A stretch of 29,606 bases of DNA from Bacillota bacterium. GTDB taxonomy: Bacteria; Bacillota; Clostridia; Oscillospirales; Acutalibacteraceae. This document shows, in pieces, positions 7,096-14,467 of the stretch. The first letter of the stretch is position 1, and the number at the start of each line of letters is the position of its first letter. Both the position numbers and the translations under genes were made by a program. The notes beneath the pieces were generated by a model that did not search any database, had not been told where the DNA came from, and saw only the letters and a program-made list of their open reading frames with translations. Location: contig JAEZFF010000106.1 in assembly GCA_023417635.1 (NCBI GenBank), positions 1 to 29,606 on the forward strand. The letters are read 5' to 3'.

Positions 7096-10000
7096 TTATA
7101 CACTTTTCGGAGAAGACTGTCCATCCTTTTTGCTGTTAGGCTCCGCGGCGGATTTACCGCTTAAAACGGCCAGCGTTTCTTCCAGAACGTTCAGTGGCTT
7201 CTGGCCGGAAGGAATCTTGACGCTGATGTATGGCTTTGTACCGGCGCTGAGCATCACGCGCCCGTGCATGGCTGCAATCAGGGCGGAAACGCGCTCCATG
7301 TCGAAGCTTTCGCGGAAGAAAAGAAGCTTTTCGTTCTGCTGCTTGATTTCGCGTATGCCAAGGGCGGAAGCGCGGTTTCGCAGCAAGGCAATCTGCACAA
7401 GGCCGTTTACACTGGCCGGCGGGTCACCGAAGCGGTCAATCAGCTCGTCGGTTACGTCGAGCGAATCCTCGTGGGTGCGAATGTCTGCAATGCGGCGGTA
7501 AATGTCAAGCCGCTGGTTGAGGTCGGCAATATAGCTTTCCGGGATATGCGCTTCCACCTGCAGGTCCACAAGGCACTCTTCACCGTACTCCTTGACCTCT
7601 TCGCCCTTTTCGCGCTGGATGGCTTCCGAAAGCAGATGCAGGTACATGTCGTAGCCCACGGCTTCCATGTGGCCGTGCTGCTCGCCGCCCAGAATGTTGC
7701 CCGCGCCGCGGATTTCCATGTCGCGCATTGCAATTTTAAAGCCGGAGCCGAACTCGGTAAACTGCCGGATGGCAGAAAGCCGCTTCTGTGCGATTTCGGA
7801 AAGTACCTTGTTTCGCCGGAAAGTAAGGTAGGCGTAGGCGCGCCGTGTGGAACGGCCCACGCGCCCGCGTATCTGGTGCAGCTGGGAAAGGCCCATGCGG
7901 TCGGCGTCTTCAATAATCAGCGTATTGACGTTTGGAACATCTACGCCGGTTTCTATGATGGTGGTGCAGACCAGCACGTCAATTTCCTGCTCAATCAGCC
8001 GCCGCCAGACTTCGGAAAGCTCCTGCTCACTCATCTTGCCATGGCCGAAACCGACTTTTGCCTCTGGTACAGCGGCCTGAATCTTTGCCGCTGTGCGCTC
8101 AATAGTTGCCACATCGTTGTGCAGGTAGTAAACCTGCCCGCCGCGCCGCAGTTCGCGCCGGATGGCTTCATTCACAATGCCGTCGTCGTGCTCCAGCACA
8201 TACGTTTGCACCGGGTGGCGGTCACGCGGCGCTTCCTCTATGACGCTCATGTCGCGTATGCCGGAAAGCGCCATGTTCAGCGTGCGGGGAATCGGCGTTG
8301 CTGAAAGGGTGAGGACATCCACATTTTTATATTTTGTCTTGAGCTTTTCTTTCTGCGCCACGCCGAAGCGCTGCTCTTCATCCACAATAATAAGGCCGAG
8401 GTCGCGGAACTCCACATCCTGCGAAATAAGGCGGTGTGTCCCCACGACCATGTCCAGTTCCCCGCGCTTCAGCTTTTTGATAATTTCATCTTGCTGCTTC
8501 GGTGTGCGGAAACGGGAAAGCAGCTCTATGCGCAGGGGAAAACCCTCCACGCGCTTTGTAATCGTCTGGTAATGCTGCCATGCGAGAATTGTTGTCGGAA
8601 CGAGCATGGCACACTGCTTACCGTCCGTTATGCACTTAAAGGCGGCGCGCAGGGCAACTTCCGTTTTGCCGAAGCCGACGTCGCCGCACAGCAGGCGGTC
8701 CATGGGCATCGGGCGCTCCATGTCGCGTTTAATTTCATCAATGCAGCGAAGCTGGTCGTCGGTTTCATCAAACTCAAAATGGGATTCAAAATCCCGCTGC
8801 CACTCGTCATCCGGCGGAAATGCGTGCCCTTTGGCATTCATGCGCTGCGCGTAAAGCTTAATCAAGTCTTTTGCAATATCCTTCACGGCTTTGCGTACGC
8901 GGGATTTGGCCTTTTGCCATTCGGAGCCGCCGAGGCGGCTTAGGCGCACGCTGGCGTCTTCGCGCGGGCCGATATATTTTGAAACCATATCCAGCTGTGT
9001 AACAGGTACATAGAGGGTGTCGCCCCTCGCATACTGGACTTTGATGTAGTCTTTTACAACGCCCTGCATGGCAAGTTTGTGGATACCTTCAAAAACGCCG
9101 ATGCCGTGTGTGGCGTGAACGATGTAGTCACCGGGCGCAAGGTCGGAAATATCGGTGATTTCCTGTCCGGAGCGGGCTTTGCGTGAGCGCTTCGACTTTA
9201 CGGCAGTCATGCGCCCGCGCGAAATCAGGCCGAAAAATGCGGCGGGGTACTCAAGGCCGCCGGAAAGCGCGCCGGAAGTTACCACGACTTCGCCGCGCGC
9301 GATTTTTTCCGGTTTTTCCACATACGCCGCGTTAATGCCCTGTGCCAGGAGGTCTGAGGCAACATTCTTTGCCGCCTTTTCGCTGCCGGCCAGCACGGCG
9401 CACGACCACTTGTTCTGCAGCATATTGCGGAGGTCTTCCGTTAAAAGCTGCATACTGCCGCCCCAGGCGGAAAGCTGGCGCACGGTGAAGTTCAGCATGG
9501 TCTGCACGGGCGTTTCATAGCTGCCGTGGACGAAATTGTCAAGGTAGATGGCGGCGGATTTTTCAAAAACGGCGAGCGCGTCGGCCCAGTCGCGGGTGTA
9601 GCAGTCCAGCGTGCGGCAGAGCGAGCCGTCCGCAAGGCTGTCTTTCAGGTCTTCGTTCCACTGCCACTGCACACTGCGCATCCGCTCGCGTGCTTTGACC
9701 GGCTCGCTGACAAAAAGCAGGGTGCTGTTATCCCGGTAATCCAGCAGGCAGGCCGTGTCGCCGCCGTACAAAATCGGCAGAAATTTGTCCGCGTTGCCCA
9801 GGGGCAGGCCGTTTTCCAGCTTTTCCGCTTCCTGCTCCAGCACCTTGCGTGCCGCAGGAGCTGATTTGCCGCGCAGGGAGGAGGCCAGTGCCCGGATCTG
9901 TTCCGCAAGGCCGCCCGGGTCGGCGACAAGCGCCTCTACGGCAGGCGAGAGAAATACGCTTTCGGCGGACTCTGTGCGGCGCTGTGTTTCGGGGTCGAAG

Positions 10001-10611
10001 AACGAGAGGGTATCGATTTCATCGCCGAAGAACTCGGCCCTTACCGGCAGAGAAAGCCCCGGCGGGTAAAAGTCAAGGATACCGCCGCGGCGGGAGTACT
10101 GCCCCGGGCCGTCAATCTGTGCTGCCTGCTCGTACCCGCAGGCAGCAAGTACGTCCAGCACCTTTTCCATGGAAACCGCCATGCCCGCTTTCAGCGTAAC
10201 GGTGCGCCGCTTCAGTTCTTTCGGCGGGATGGTGAACTGCAGGGCGGCGTCTACACAGCAGACGACCACGCCGCAGGCGCCATTCAGCAGGGAAGCCAGC
10301 GCGAGGATGCGCTGATGCTCATATTCGTGGGAGCTGCCTTCCGCGGCGCGCAGAGAAAAATCGCGGCCGGGGTAAAAAAGCGCAGACATCCCCATAGCCG
10401 TAAGGTCGGCGCACAGGCGGTTCGCTTCCGGCTCGTCGCTGGTGATAACAATAGCTCTGCGCCGAAGGCGGGTGCAGAGTGCGTCGATGATGTTTGCCTT
10501 GTGGATTTCGCTCACGCCGGTGACTGCAGCGGGAAGGTTTTTTCCCTTTACCGCTGATTCCAGAGAAACGTATTCGTTCAGCCCGCAGAGAGCGTGGTTT
10601 AAAAATTCCAT
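7096..10611 (-). CDS. mfd: Transcription-repair coupling factor Mfd
   Basis: Mfd removes RNA polymerase stalled at DNA damage and recruits UvrA. At 1171 residues it is the full family length. In order: a UvrB-like N-terminal region (RGGILDFYPP near residue 175); the CarD-like RNA-polymerase-interaction domain (PGDYIVHATHGIGVF, about residue 485); the RecG-like translocase with Walker A GDVGFGKTE (about 640); the Walker B box VDEEQRFGV (about 740); helicase motifs QIRGRVGRS; and the C-terminal TRCF domain (from about 1000). ATG 10611 has AAGGGG about 7 bp upstream. It begins 11 bp after the pth stop, so the two are co-transcribed, as in many Firmicutes. Confidence 0.98.
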   Translation of the reverse strand: MEFLNHALCGLNEYVSLESAVKGKNLPAAVTGVSEIHKANIIDALCTRLRRRAIVITSDEPEANRLCADLTAMGMSALFYPGRDFSLRAAEGSSHEYEHQRILALASLLNGACGVVVCCVDAALQFTIPPKELKRRTVTLKAGMAVSMEKVLDVLAACGYEQAAQIDGPGQYSRRGGILDFYPPGLSLPVRAEFFGDEIDTLSFFDPETQRRTESAESVFLSPAVEALVADPGGLAEQIRALASSLRGKSAPAARKVLEQEAEKLENGLPLGNADKFLPILYGGDTACLLDYRDNSTLLFVSEPVKARERMRSVQWQWNEDLKDSLADGSLCRTLDCYTRDWADALAVFEKSAAIYLDNFVHGSYETPVQTMLNFTVRQLSAWGGSMQLLTEDLRNMLQNKWSCAVLAGSEKAAKNVASDLLAQGINAAYVEKPEKIARGEVVVTSGALSGGLEYPAAFFGLISRGRMTAVKSKRSRKARSGQEITDISDLAPGDYIVHATHGIGVFEGIHKLAMQGVVKDYIKVQYARGDTLYVPVTQLDMVSKYIGPREDASVRLSRLGGSEWQKAKSRVRKAVKDIAKDLIKLYAQRMNAKGHAFPPDDEWQRDFESHFEFDETDDQLRCIDEIKRDMERPMPMDRLLCGDVGFGKTEVALRAAFKCITDGKQCAMLVPTTILAWQHYQTITKRVEGFPLRIELLSRFRTPKQQDEIIKKLKRGELDMVVGTHRLISQDVEFRDLGLIIVDEEQRFGVAQKEKLKTKYKNVDVLTLSATPIPRTLNMALSGIRDMSVIEEAPRDRHPVQTYVLEHDDGIVNEAIRRELRRGGQVYYLHNDVATIERTAAKIQAAVPEAKVGFGHGKMSEQELSEVWRRLIEQEIDVLVCTTIIETGVDVPNVNTLIIEDADRMGLSQLHQIRGRVGRSTRRAYAYLTFRRNKVLSEIAQKRLSAIRQFTEFGSGFKIAMRDMEIRGAGNILGGEQHGHMEAVGYDMYLHLLSEAIQREKGEEVKEYGEECLVDLQVEAHIPESYIADLNQRLDIYRRIADIRTHEDSLDVTDELIDRFGDPPASVNGLVQIALLRNRASALGIREIKQQNEKLLFFRESFDMERVSALIAAMHGRVMLSAGTKPYISVKIPSGQKPLNVLEETLAVLSGKSAAEPNSKKDGQSSPKSV

Positions 10612-10622
10612 TCCAGATCCCC

Positions 10623-11228
10623 TTAGTTGTACTGGTTCATGGCTTCAGCGGCTTTGCCCTGAACCATCAGCTCCACAGCGGAGTATGCGTGCTCTACCGC
10701 TTCGTAAAAGAGCTTTGCGTCGGCTTCCGAAAAGCGCGAAAGCACCCAGTCTGCAAGGTCCCACCGCCGGTCAGGCCGGTCGCCCGTGCCAAGCCGGATG
10801 CGCGGGAAGGTGTCTTTCCCCGCAAGGTATATGATATTTTTCATTCCATTCTGCCCGCCGTCGCTGCCCTTCATGCGGATGCGCATTTTGCCGGGTTCAA
10901 ATGAAATGTCATCATAAATTATTATGACGTGTTCCGGCGGAAGTTTATAAAAATTCATGGCTTCCGTAACACTTTGGCCGCTGAGGTTCATGTAAGTGGA
11001 AGGTTTCAGCAGAAGCACTTTCTTTCCGCCGATGGCGGCTGTGCCGCACAGACCCTTGAATTTTAAGCGGTCAATTTTCACACCGCATTTTTCCGCAATA
11101 TAGTCCAGCGCCATAAAGCCGGCGTTGTGGCGTGTGCCGTCGTATTTTTCACCGGGGTTGCCAAGGCCCGCTACAATGTATTCTACAGGGCCGCATGGCT
11201 CTTCCCTTTTTTGAAACAGATTCAGCAT
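10623..11228 (-). CDS. pth: Peptidyl-tRNA hydrolase
   Basis: Releases peptides from peptidyl-tRNA that has dropped off the ribosome. The 201-residue protein has the family signatures GLGNPGEKY, the catalytic His in TRHNAGF, the substrate-site FMNLSG equivalent (TYMNLSG) and the catalytic Asp in IIYDDISF. The GGHNG motif of most bacterial Pth proteins reads GGQNG here, replacing a conserved histidine. Start ATG 11228 has GGAGG about 6 bp upstream. The longer open frame upstream overlaps the preceding gene and has no signal. About 16 residues precede the first strand. It lies 14 bp after the GyrI-like gene and 11 bp before mfd. Confidence 0.96.
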   Translation of the reverse strand: MLNLFQKREEPCGPVEYIVAGLGNPGEKYDGTRHNAGFMALDYIAEKCGVKIDRLKFKGLCGTAAIGGKKVLLLKPSTYMNLSGQSVTEAMNFYKLPPEHVIIIYDDISFEPGKMRIRMKGSDGGQNGMKNIIYLAGKDTFPRIRLGTGDRPDRRWDLADWVLSRFSEADAKLFYEAVEHAYSAVELMVQGKAAEAMNQYN

Positions 11229-11242
11229 GTAAACCTCCGCAG

Positions 11243-11701
11243 TTATTTTACAGCAATATAAAGATAGCAGTGTGCTTTCCCGTCTTTTGTATACTGTGCG
11301 GGAACCGTGCTTTCGTAGTCTTCTGAAAAAGCACGGCAGATGGTGCCAGACTGTTTTTCGGCCCACACCTTTTTCCAGGCTTTGCGGGCGCACTGGCTTA
11401 TGTCGCCGTTTTCGTCCGATTCATCGTATTTTCGGTACCGGCCTTCCCGGACTCCGTTTTCTAATTCCCCGAAAAATTCCGCTGTAACCGCGAGAATGGA
11501 AAGGTCATATTCGCCATTTTCGTCACTTGCGTAATTGCTGTACCGGGAAACTGGGGAAATGCCTTTCAGAAATTCATGGCCGCTGTTAAACAGCAGCGGC
11601 AGTTTGCCGCTTTCAATATCGCGCCACAGTTCATCAATTTTTGCCATGCCTGCTTTGGAATTGTCGGTGCGGAGAGTCACGCTCTTTATGCTGTAAGCCA
11701 T
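11243..11701 (-). CDS. GyrI-like / AraC effector-binding-domain protein
   Basis: A 152-residue stand-alone protein resembling the GyrI-like (AraC-type effector-binding) fold. Supporting features are the KIDELWRDI helix near residue 20, a mid-protein LSILAVTAEF strand, the ARKAWKKVWAE helix, the acidic FSEDYES segment expected in the ligand pocket, and the closing strand YLYIAVK. There is no helix-turn-helix domain, so it is not itself a classical AraC regulator. Stand-alone members bind or hydrolyse small hydrophobic compounds or titrate regulators; which of these applies is unknown. An AGGAGG lies about 12 bp before ATG 11701. The gene sits inside the otherwise conserved prs-pth-mfd order, 14 bp before pth. 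Confidence 0.65.
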   Translation of the reverse strand: MAYSIKSVTLRTDNSKAGMAKIDELWRDIESGKLPLLFNSGHEFLKGISPVSRYSNYASDENGEYDLSILAVTAEFFGELENGVREGRYRKYDESDENGDISQCARKAWKKVWAEKQSGTICRAFSEDYESTVPAQYTKDGKAHCYLYIAVK

Positions 11702-11974
11702 AAAGTTTTACGCCTCCTAAAAAGATTAATTTTGCAGTATAAACCGATAGCGGAGCAGATGATTCTGCTCCGCTGCAGCCTGAAGACCCCAGCGGGGAGT
11801 CAGGCTGAAAGAAATTGATTTAATTACACAGAAACTCGTTATTGGGACTCAGTGGTTCCTTTTCGCCAAGGGCACAAAGTGCCATTCGGCGCCTACGGCG
11901 CTCACGAGATAAAGCCAACGATAAAAAATAAGCTTTTTTATTGCAGCATTATCAATTTGGGCAATCGTTATTTT
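11702..11974. other. Structured 273-bp intergenic region between prs and the GyrI-like gene
   Basis: This gap holds several inverted repeats. A perfect 10-bp stem with a 4-nt loop is at about 11750-11773 (GCGGAGCAGA/TCTGCTCCGC). A second hairpin at 11776-11807 has CAGCCTGA/TCAGGCTG arms around CCCC/GGGG. A compact multi-hairpin element lies at about 11834-11908, closed by CTCGT/ACGAG. An AT hairpin lies at about 11921-11942. I cannot assign any to a known riboswitch or ncRNA family. On the minus strand, TATACT (about 11736-11741, read in reverse) could be the -10 of the GyrI-pth-mfd transcript, but I see no good -35. Confidence 0.5.
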
Positions 11975-12931
11975 TCACACAAAGAGGGGCGAAACCGGTT
12001 TGTCTTCGTAAATGCGCTCGATAGCTTCCGCGAAGAGCGGGGCGACGGAAAGCACTGTCATGTTCGGCAGACGCTTTTCATCCGGCACGGGGATGGTGTC
12101 AAGCAAAACAAGCTCGTTGATAGGGCTTGCCTTAATACGCTCGAGGGCCGGGCCGGAAAGAACCGCATGAGTGGCGCAGGCCGTAACCTGCTTTGCGCCG
12201 TTTTCCATAATTGCTTTGGCGGCGTTGCAAAGCGTTCCGGAAGTGTCAATCAGATCGTCCACCAGAATGACTTTTTTGTCTTTCACGTTGCCGATGATAT
12301 TCATGACTTCACAGACGTTCGCTTTCTGGCGGCGCTTGTCTACAATGGCGAGCGGGCAGCCAATGCGTTCCGCAAAGTTGCGGGCGCGTGTAACGGAGCC
12401 GAGGTCGGGGGATACTACCACATACTCGTCGCAGTGGCCGGCAATGCGCGATTTGATGTGGGAAGCCAGCACCGGAACGCCCAGAAGATGGTCGACTGGG
12501 ATGTTGAAGAAACCCTGAATCTGCGCGGCGTGAAGATCCATGGTAAGCACGCGGTTAGCACCTGCTGAAGTAAGCAGATCCGCTACAAGCTTAGCCGTAA
12601 TCGGGTCGTGTGCCTTTGCCTTGCGGTCTTGCCGCGCATAGCCGAAGTATGGGATGACGGCTGTAATCCTTGCGGCGGAGGCGCGCTTCATGGCGTCAAT
12701 CATAATAAGCAGTTCCATCAGATTGTTGTTGACCGGCGCGCAGGTGGACTGAACAATAAAGCAGTCGGAACCGCGGACGGATTCGTACAGCGAAACCGAA
12801 ATTTCACCGTCGCTGAACGTAGTAACTTCGCTTTTCCCGAGCGGGAGGCCCAGGCATTTCGCTATCTGCGACGCCGTGTCCCGGCTTGCATTGCCGGCGA
12901 AAATTTTAATATCCTTACCATGAAAACTCAT
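11975..12931 (-). CDS. prs: Ribose-phosphate pyrophosphokinase (PRPP synthetase)
   Basis: Makes phosphoribosyl pyrophosphate from ribose-5-phosphate and ATP for purine, pyrimidine, histidine and NAD synthesis. The 318-residue length is standard. Visible motifs are the N-terminal FSDGEISV regulatory/flexible region, the YARQDRK ATP-site segment, the MDLHAAQIQGFF metal/ribose region and the PRPP-binding loop VDDLIDTSGT. ATG 12931 was chosen because SFHGKDIKIFAGNA begins the conserved fold; the frame is open 34 codons further upstream without a ribosome site. AGGGGG lies 12 bp before the start. It follows glmU after 134 bp, the classical glmU-prs pair. Confidence 0.97.
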   Translation of the reverse strand: MSFHGKDIKIFAGNASRDTASQIAKCLGLPLGKSEVTTFSDGEISVSLYESVRGSDCFIVQSTCAPVNNNLMELLIMIDAMKRASAARITAVIPYFGYARQDRKAKAHDPITAKLVADLLTSAGANRVLTMDLHAAQIQGFFNIPVDHLLGVPVLASHIKSRIAGHCDEYVVVSPDLGSVTRARNFAERIGCPLAIVDKRRQKANVCEVMNIIGNVKDKKVILVDDLIDTSGTLCNAAKAIMENGAKQVTACATHAVLSGPALERIKASPINELVLLDTIPVPDEKRLPNMTVLSVAPLFAEAIERIYEDKPVSPLFV

Positions 12932-13065
12932 TTCCTTCTTAATCCCCCTAATGAATTGGCAGGACCTTTTGCAGCCCCGCAGATTTGTGGTGTAAAAATT
13001 TATTGGAAGAAGCGGCTTCCCAATCCTGCCCACATTTAAGAAGGATGGAAAAGGTGCTTCGGATT

Positions 13066-14115
13066 TTACGCCCTTTCCGGTTTTCCCTGCCCGCTGCCCA
13101 GTATGGTGAACGGTTTTGGCCGGAACCCCGGCGCCGCAGTGAATCCTTCACCGCGAACGCTGTCCAGCACTGAACCGGAGCCAATAGAACAATCCTTTAA
13201 AATGGTGTTTGGCCCCAGCGTACAGCCGTCGCCAATAAAAGTCTGCCCGTAAAGAACCGTGCCGGGCAAAAGAGTGCAGTTGCGGCCTATGGCAACATCC
13301 GGGCCGAGAAGAATCCCATCTGTGCAGGGGATGTCAACGCCGGCACGCATTTGCTTTTCCAGCACTGCGCGCCGCGCAATGGTATTCAGCTCGTGCAGCT
13401 GCAGACAGTCGTTTGCGCCTTTCGCTGCATCAGCAGTTTCCGCCGCGCAGGCTCCCGCACGCTTTCCGCACGCAATCAGCAGCTCAACGGCATCCGTCAG
13501 GTAATATTCCCCCTGTGAGTTCGAGGTCTTTATCTGCGGCAGAATGCCCAAAAGGTCATTTGCCCGGAACCAGTAAGCACCGGAATTCACTTCCCGCACA
13601 GCCCGTTCTTCCGCGGAAGCATCTTTCTGCTCTATAATTGCGCGCACCGAACCACCCTCACTGGTGCGGATAATGCGTCCGTAGCCGGTGGGGTCTTCCA
13701 GAATCGCTGAAATCACGGTAACGGAGTTTTCACTTTTTTCGTGCTCTTTCAGCGCATTTGTAATTGTCTGCGGGCTGAGGAATGGCGCGTCGCCATTCAA
13801 AATCAGCACATTGCCGCCCGCCGCGTGCGAGCGGATAAAGTCCGCCGCCATCATCACGGCGTGGCCGGTTCCGCGGCGTTCTGCCTGAAGGACGGAAACA
13901 ACTGCCGGGTCATTTTTCTGCAGGTAAGCGTTTACCTGCTCGTGCAGGAACCCTGTAACCGTGCAAATGTTTTGAAGCCCCGCCGCGCGGGCCGAGTCCA
14001 GAACCCATTGTAGCATGGGCTTAAAAAGGACCGGCGAAAGACATTTTGGGCGGTCCCATTTCATCCGTTTCCCCTCGCCCGCGGCGAGGACAACGGCGCA
14101 GTTCTGCTGTGACAT
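13066..14115 (-). CDS. glmU: GlmU-type UDP-GlcNAc pyrophosphorylase with shortened C-terminus
   Basis: The N-terminal 230 residues are a complete GlmU uridyltransferase: nucleotide loop LAAGEGKRM, then PKCL, GTGHAV, LNGDAPF and EVNSGAYWF. It should convert GlcNAc-1-phosphate plus UTP to UDP-GlcNAc for the cell wall. Residues about 255-320 form only four to five left-handed beta-helix coils (GPDVAIG, GDGCTLG, GSGSVL), and the protein stops at 349 against about 455 in the family. The acetyltransferase active-site histidine region and acetyl-CoA coils are missing. I find no continuation in the other frames downstream. ATG 14115 has GGAGG about 7 bp upstream. It heads the minus-strand operon. Confidence 0.88.
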   Translation of the reverse strand: MSQQNCAVVLAAGEGKRMKWDRPKCLSPVLFKPMLQWVLDSARAAGLQNICTVTGFLHEQVNAYLQKNDPAVVSVLQAERRGTGHAVMMAADFIRSHAAGGNVLILNGDAPFLSPQTITNALKEHEKSENSVTVISAILEDPTGYGRIIRTSEGGSVRAIIEQKDASAEERAVREVNSGAYWFRANDLLGILPQIKTSNSQGEYYLTDAVELLIACGKRAGACAAETADAAKGANDCLQLHELNTIARRAVLEKQMRAGVDIPCTDGILLGPDVAIGRNCTLLPGTVLYGQTFIGDGCTLGPNTILKDCSIGSGSVLDSVRGEGFTAAPGFRPKPFTILGSGQGKPERA

Positions 14116-14162
14116 TCGTTTTCCTCCGTATCAATGCTGAAGCCGGTTTTTCATTCATTCTT

Positions 14163-14190
14163 ATTATCTCATATAAATTAATTTTTGCAA
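14163..14190 (-). promoter_or_regulatory. Promoter of the glmU-prs operon
   Basis: On the minus strand, TTGCAA (14190-14185), a 16-bp spacer and GATAAT (14168-14163) sit about 48 bp before the glmU start codon. Confidence 0.55.
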
Positions 14191-14370
14191 GTGAAATGTG
14201 GCAAAACCTTTTTTTCACAGCGTTTTTGAAAAAAGCGGAAAGCACAAAATGCGCGCTTTGCATTTTCGGAAAAGCACTTAGCCCCATTTTGCTGGTATTT
14301 TTACAAAATATCTTGCCTTTTCCTGCACAAATTTTTATAAATTCCTGTAGCTTTTATGCCGTTAATTTGG

Positions 14371-14376
14371 TATAAT
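14371..14376 (+). promoter_or_regulatory. Extended -10 promoter of ppdK
   Basis: A perfect TATAAT is preceded by TGG, giving an extended -10 element (TGnTATAAT). The -35 position is poor, as is common with extended -10 promoters. Transcription would start near 14383, leaving a leader of about 85 nt. Confidence 0.6.
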
Positions 14377-14467
14377 ACTTTTTGAGCGTTAATTTCGAGC
14401 ATGATTTTTATTTTTTAAATATTTAGCTCGACAAAATATTATCATTATAATTCAGGAGGTATAGTTT

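Larger units (their letters stand above)
14116..14467. other. 352-bp AT-rich divergent promoter region (glmU / ppdK)
   Basis: The gap has promoters for both directions (listed separately) and no gene. Runs such as TTTTTTTCACAG and the AT-rich leader of ppdK dominate. A 6-bp inverted repeat, TCGAGC (14395-14400) with GCTCGA (14426-14431), lies in the ppdK leader about 40-70 bp before its start. I recognise no riboswitch or known operator in it. Confidence 0.6.

Noticed and set aside
7264..8304. 346-codon plus-strand open frame within mfd
   Set aside because: It is antisense to the helicase region of mfd, with no ribosome site and no motifs.
11830..11912. Known riboswitch (cobalamin, guanidine, PRPP) or 6S RNA
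   Set aside because: I compared it by eye with the conserved boxes of these classes and did not find them; it is reported only as an unexplained structured element.
12932..13065. Frameshifted remainder of the GlmU acetyltransferase domain
   Set aside because: None of the three minus-strand frames in this gap shows hexapeptide repeats, so the short GlmU is not explained by a simple frameshift.
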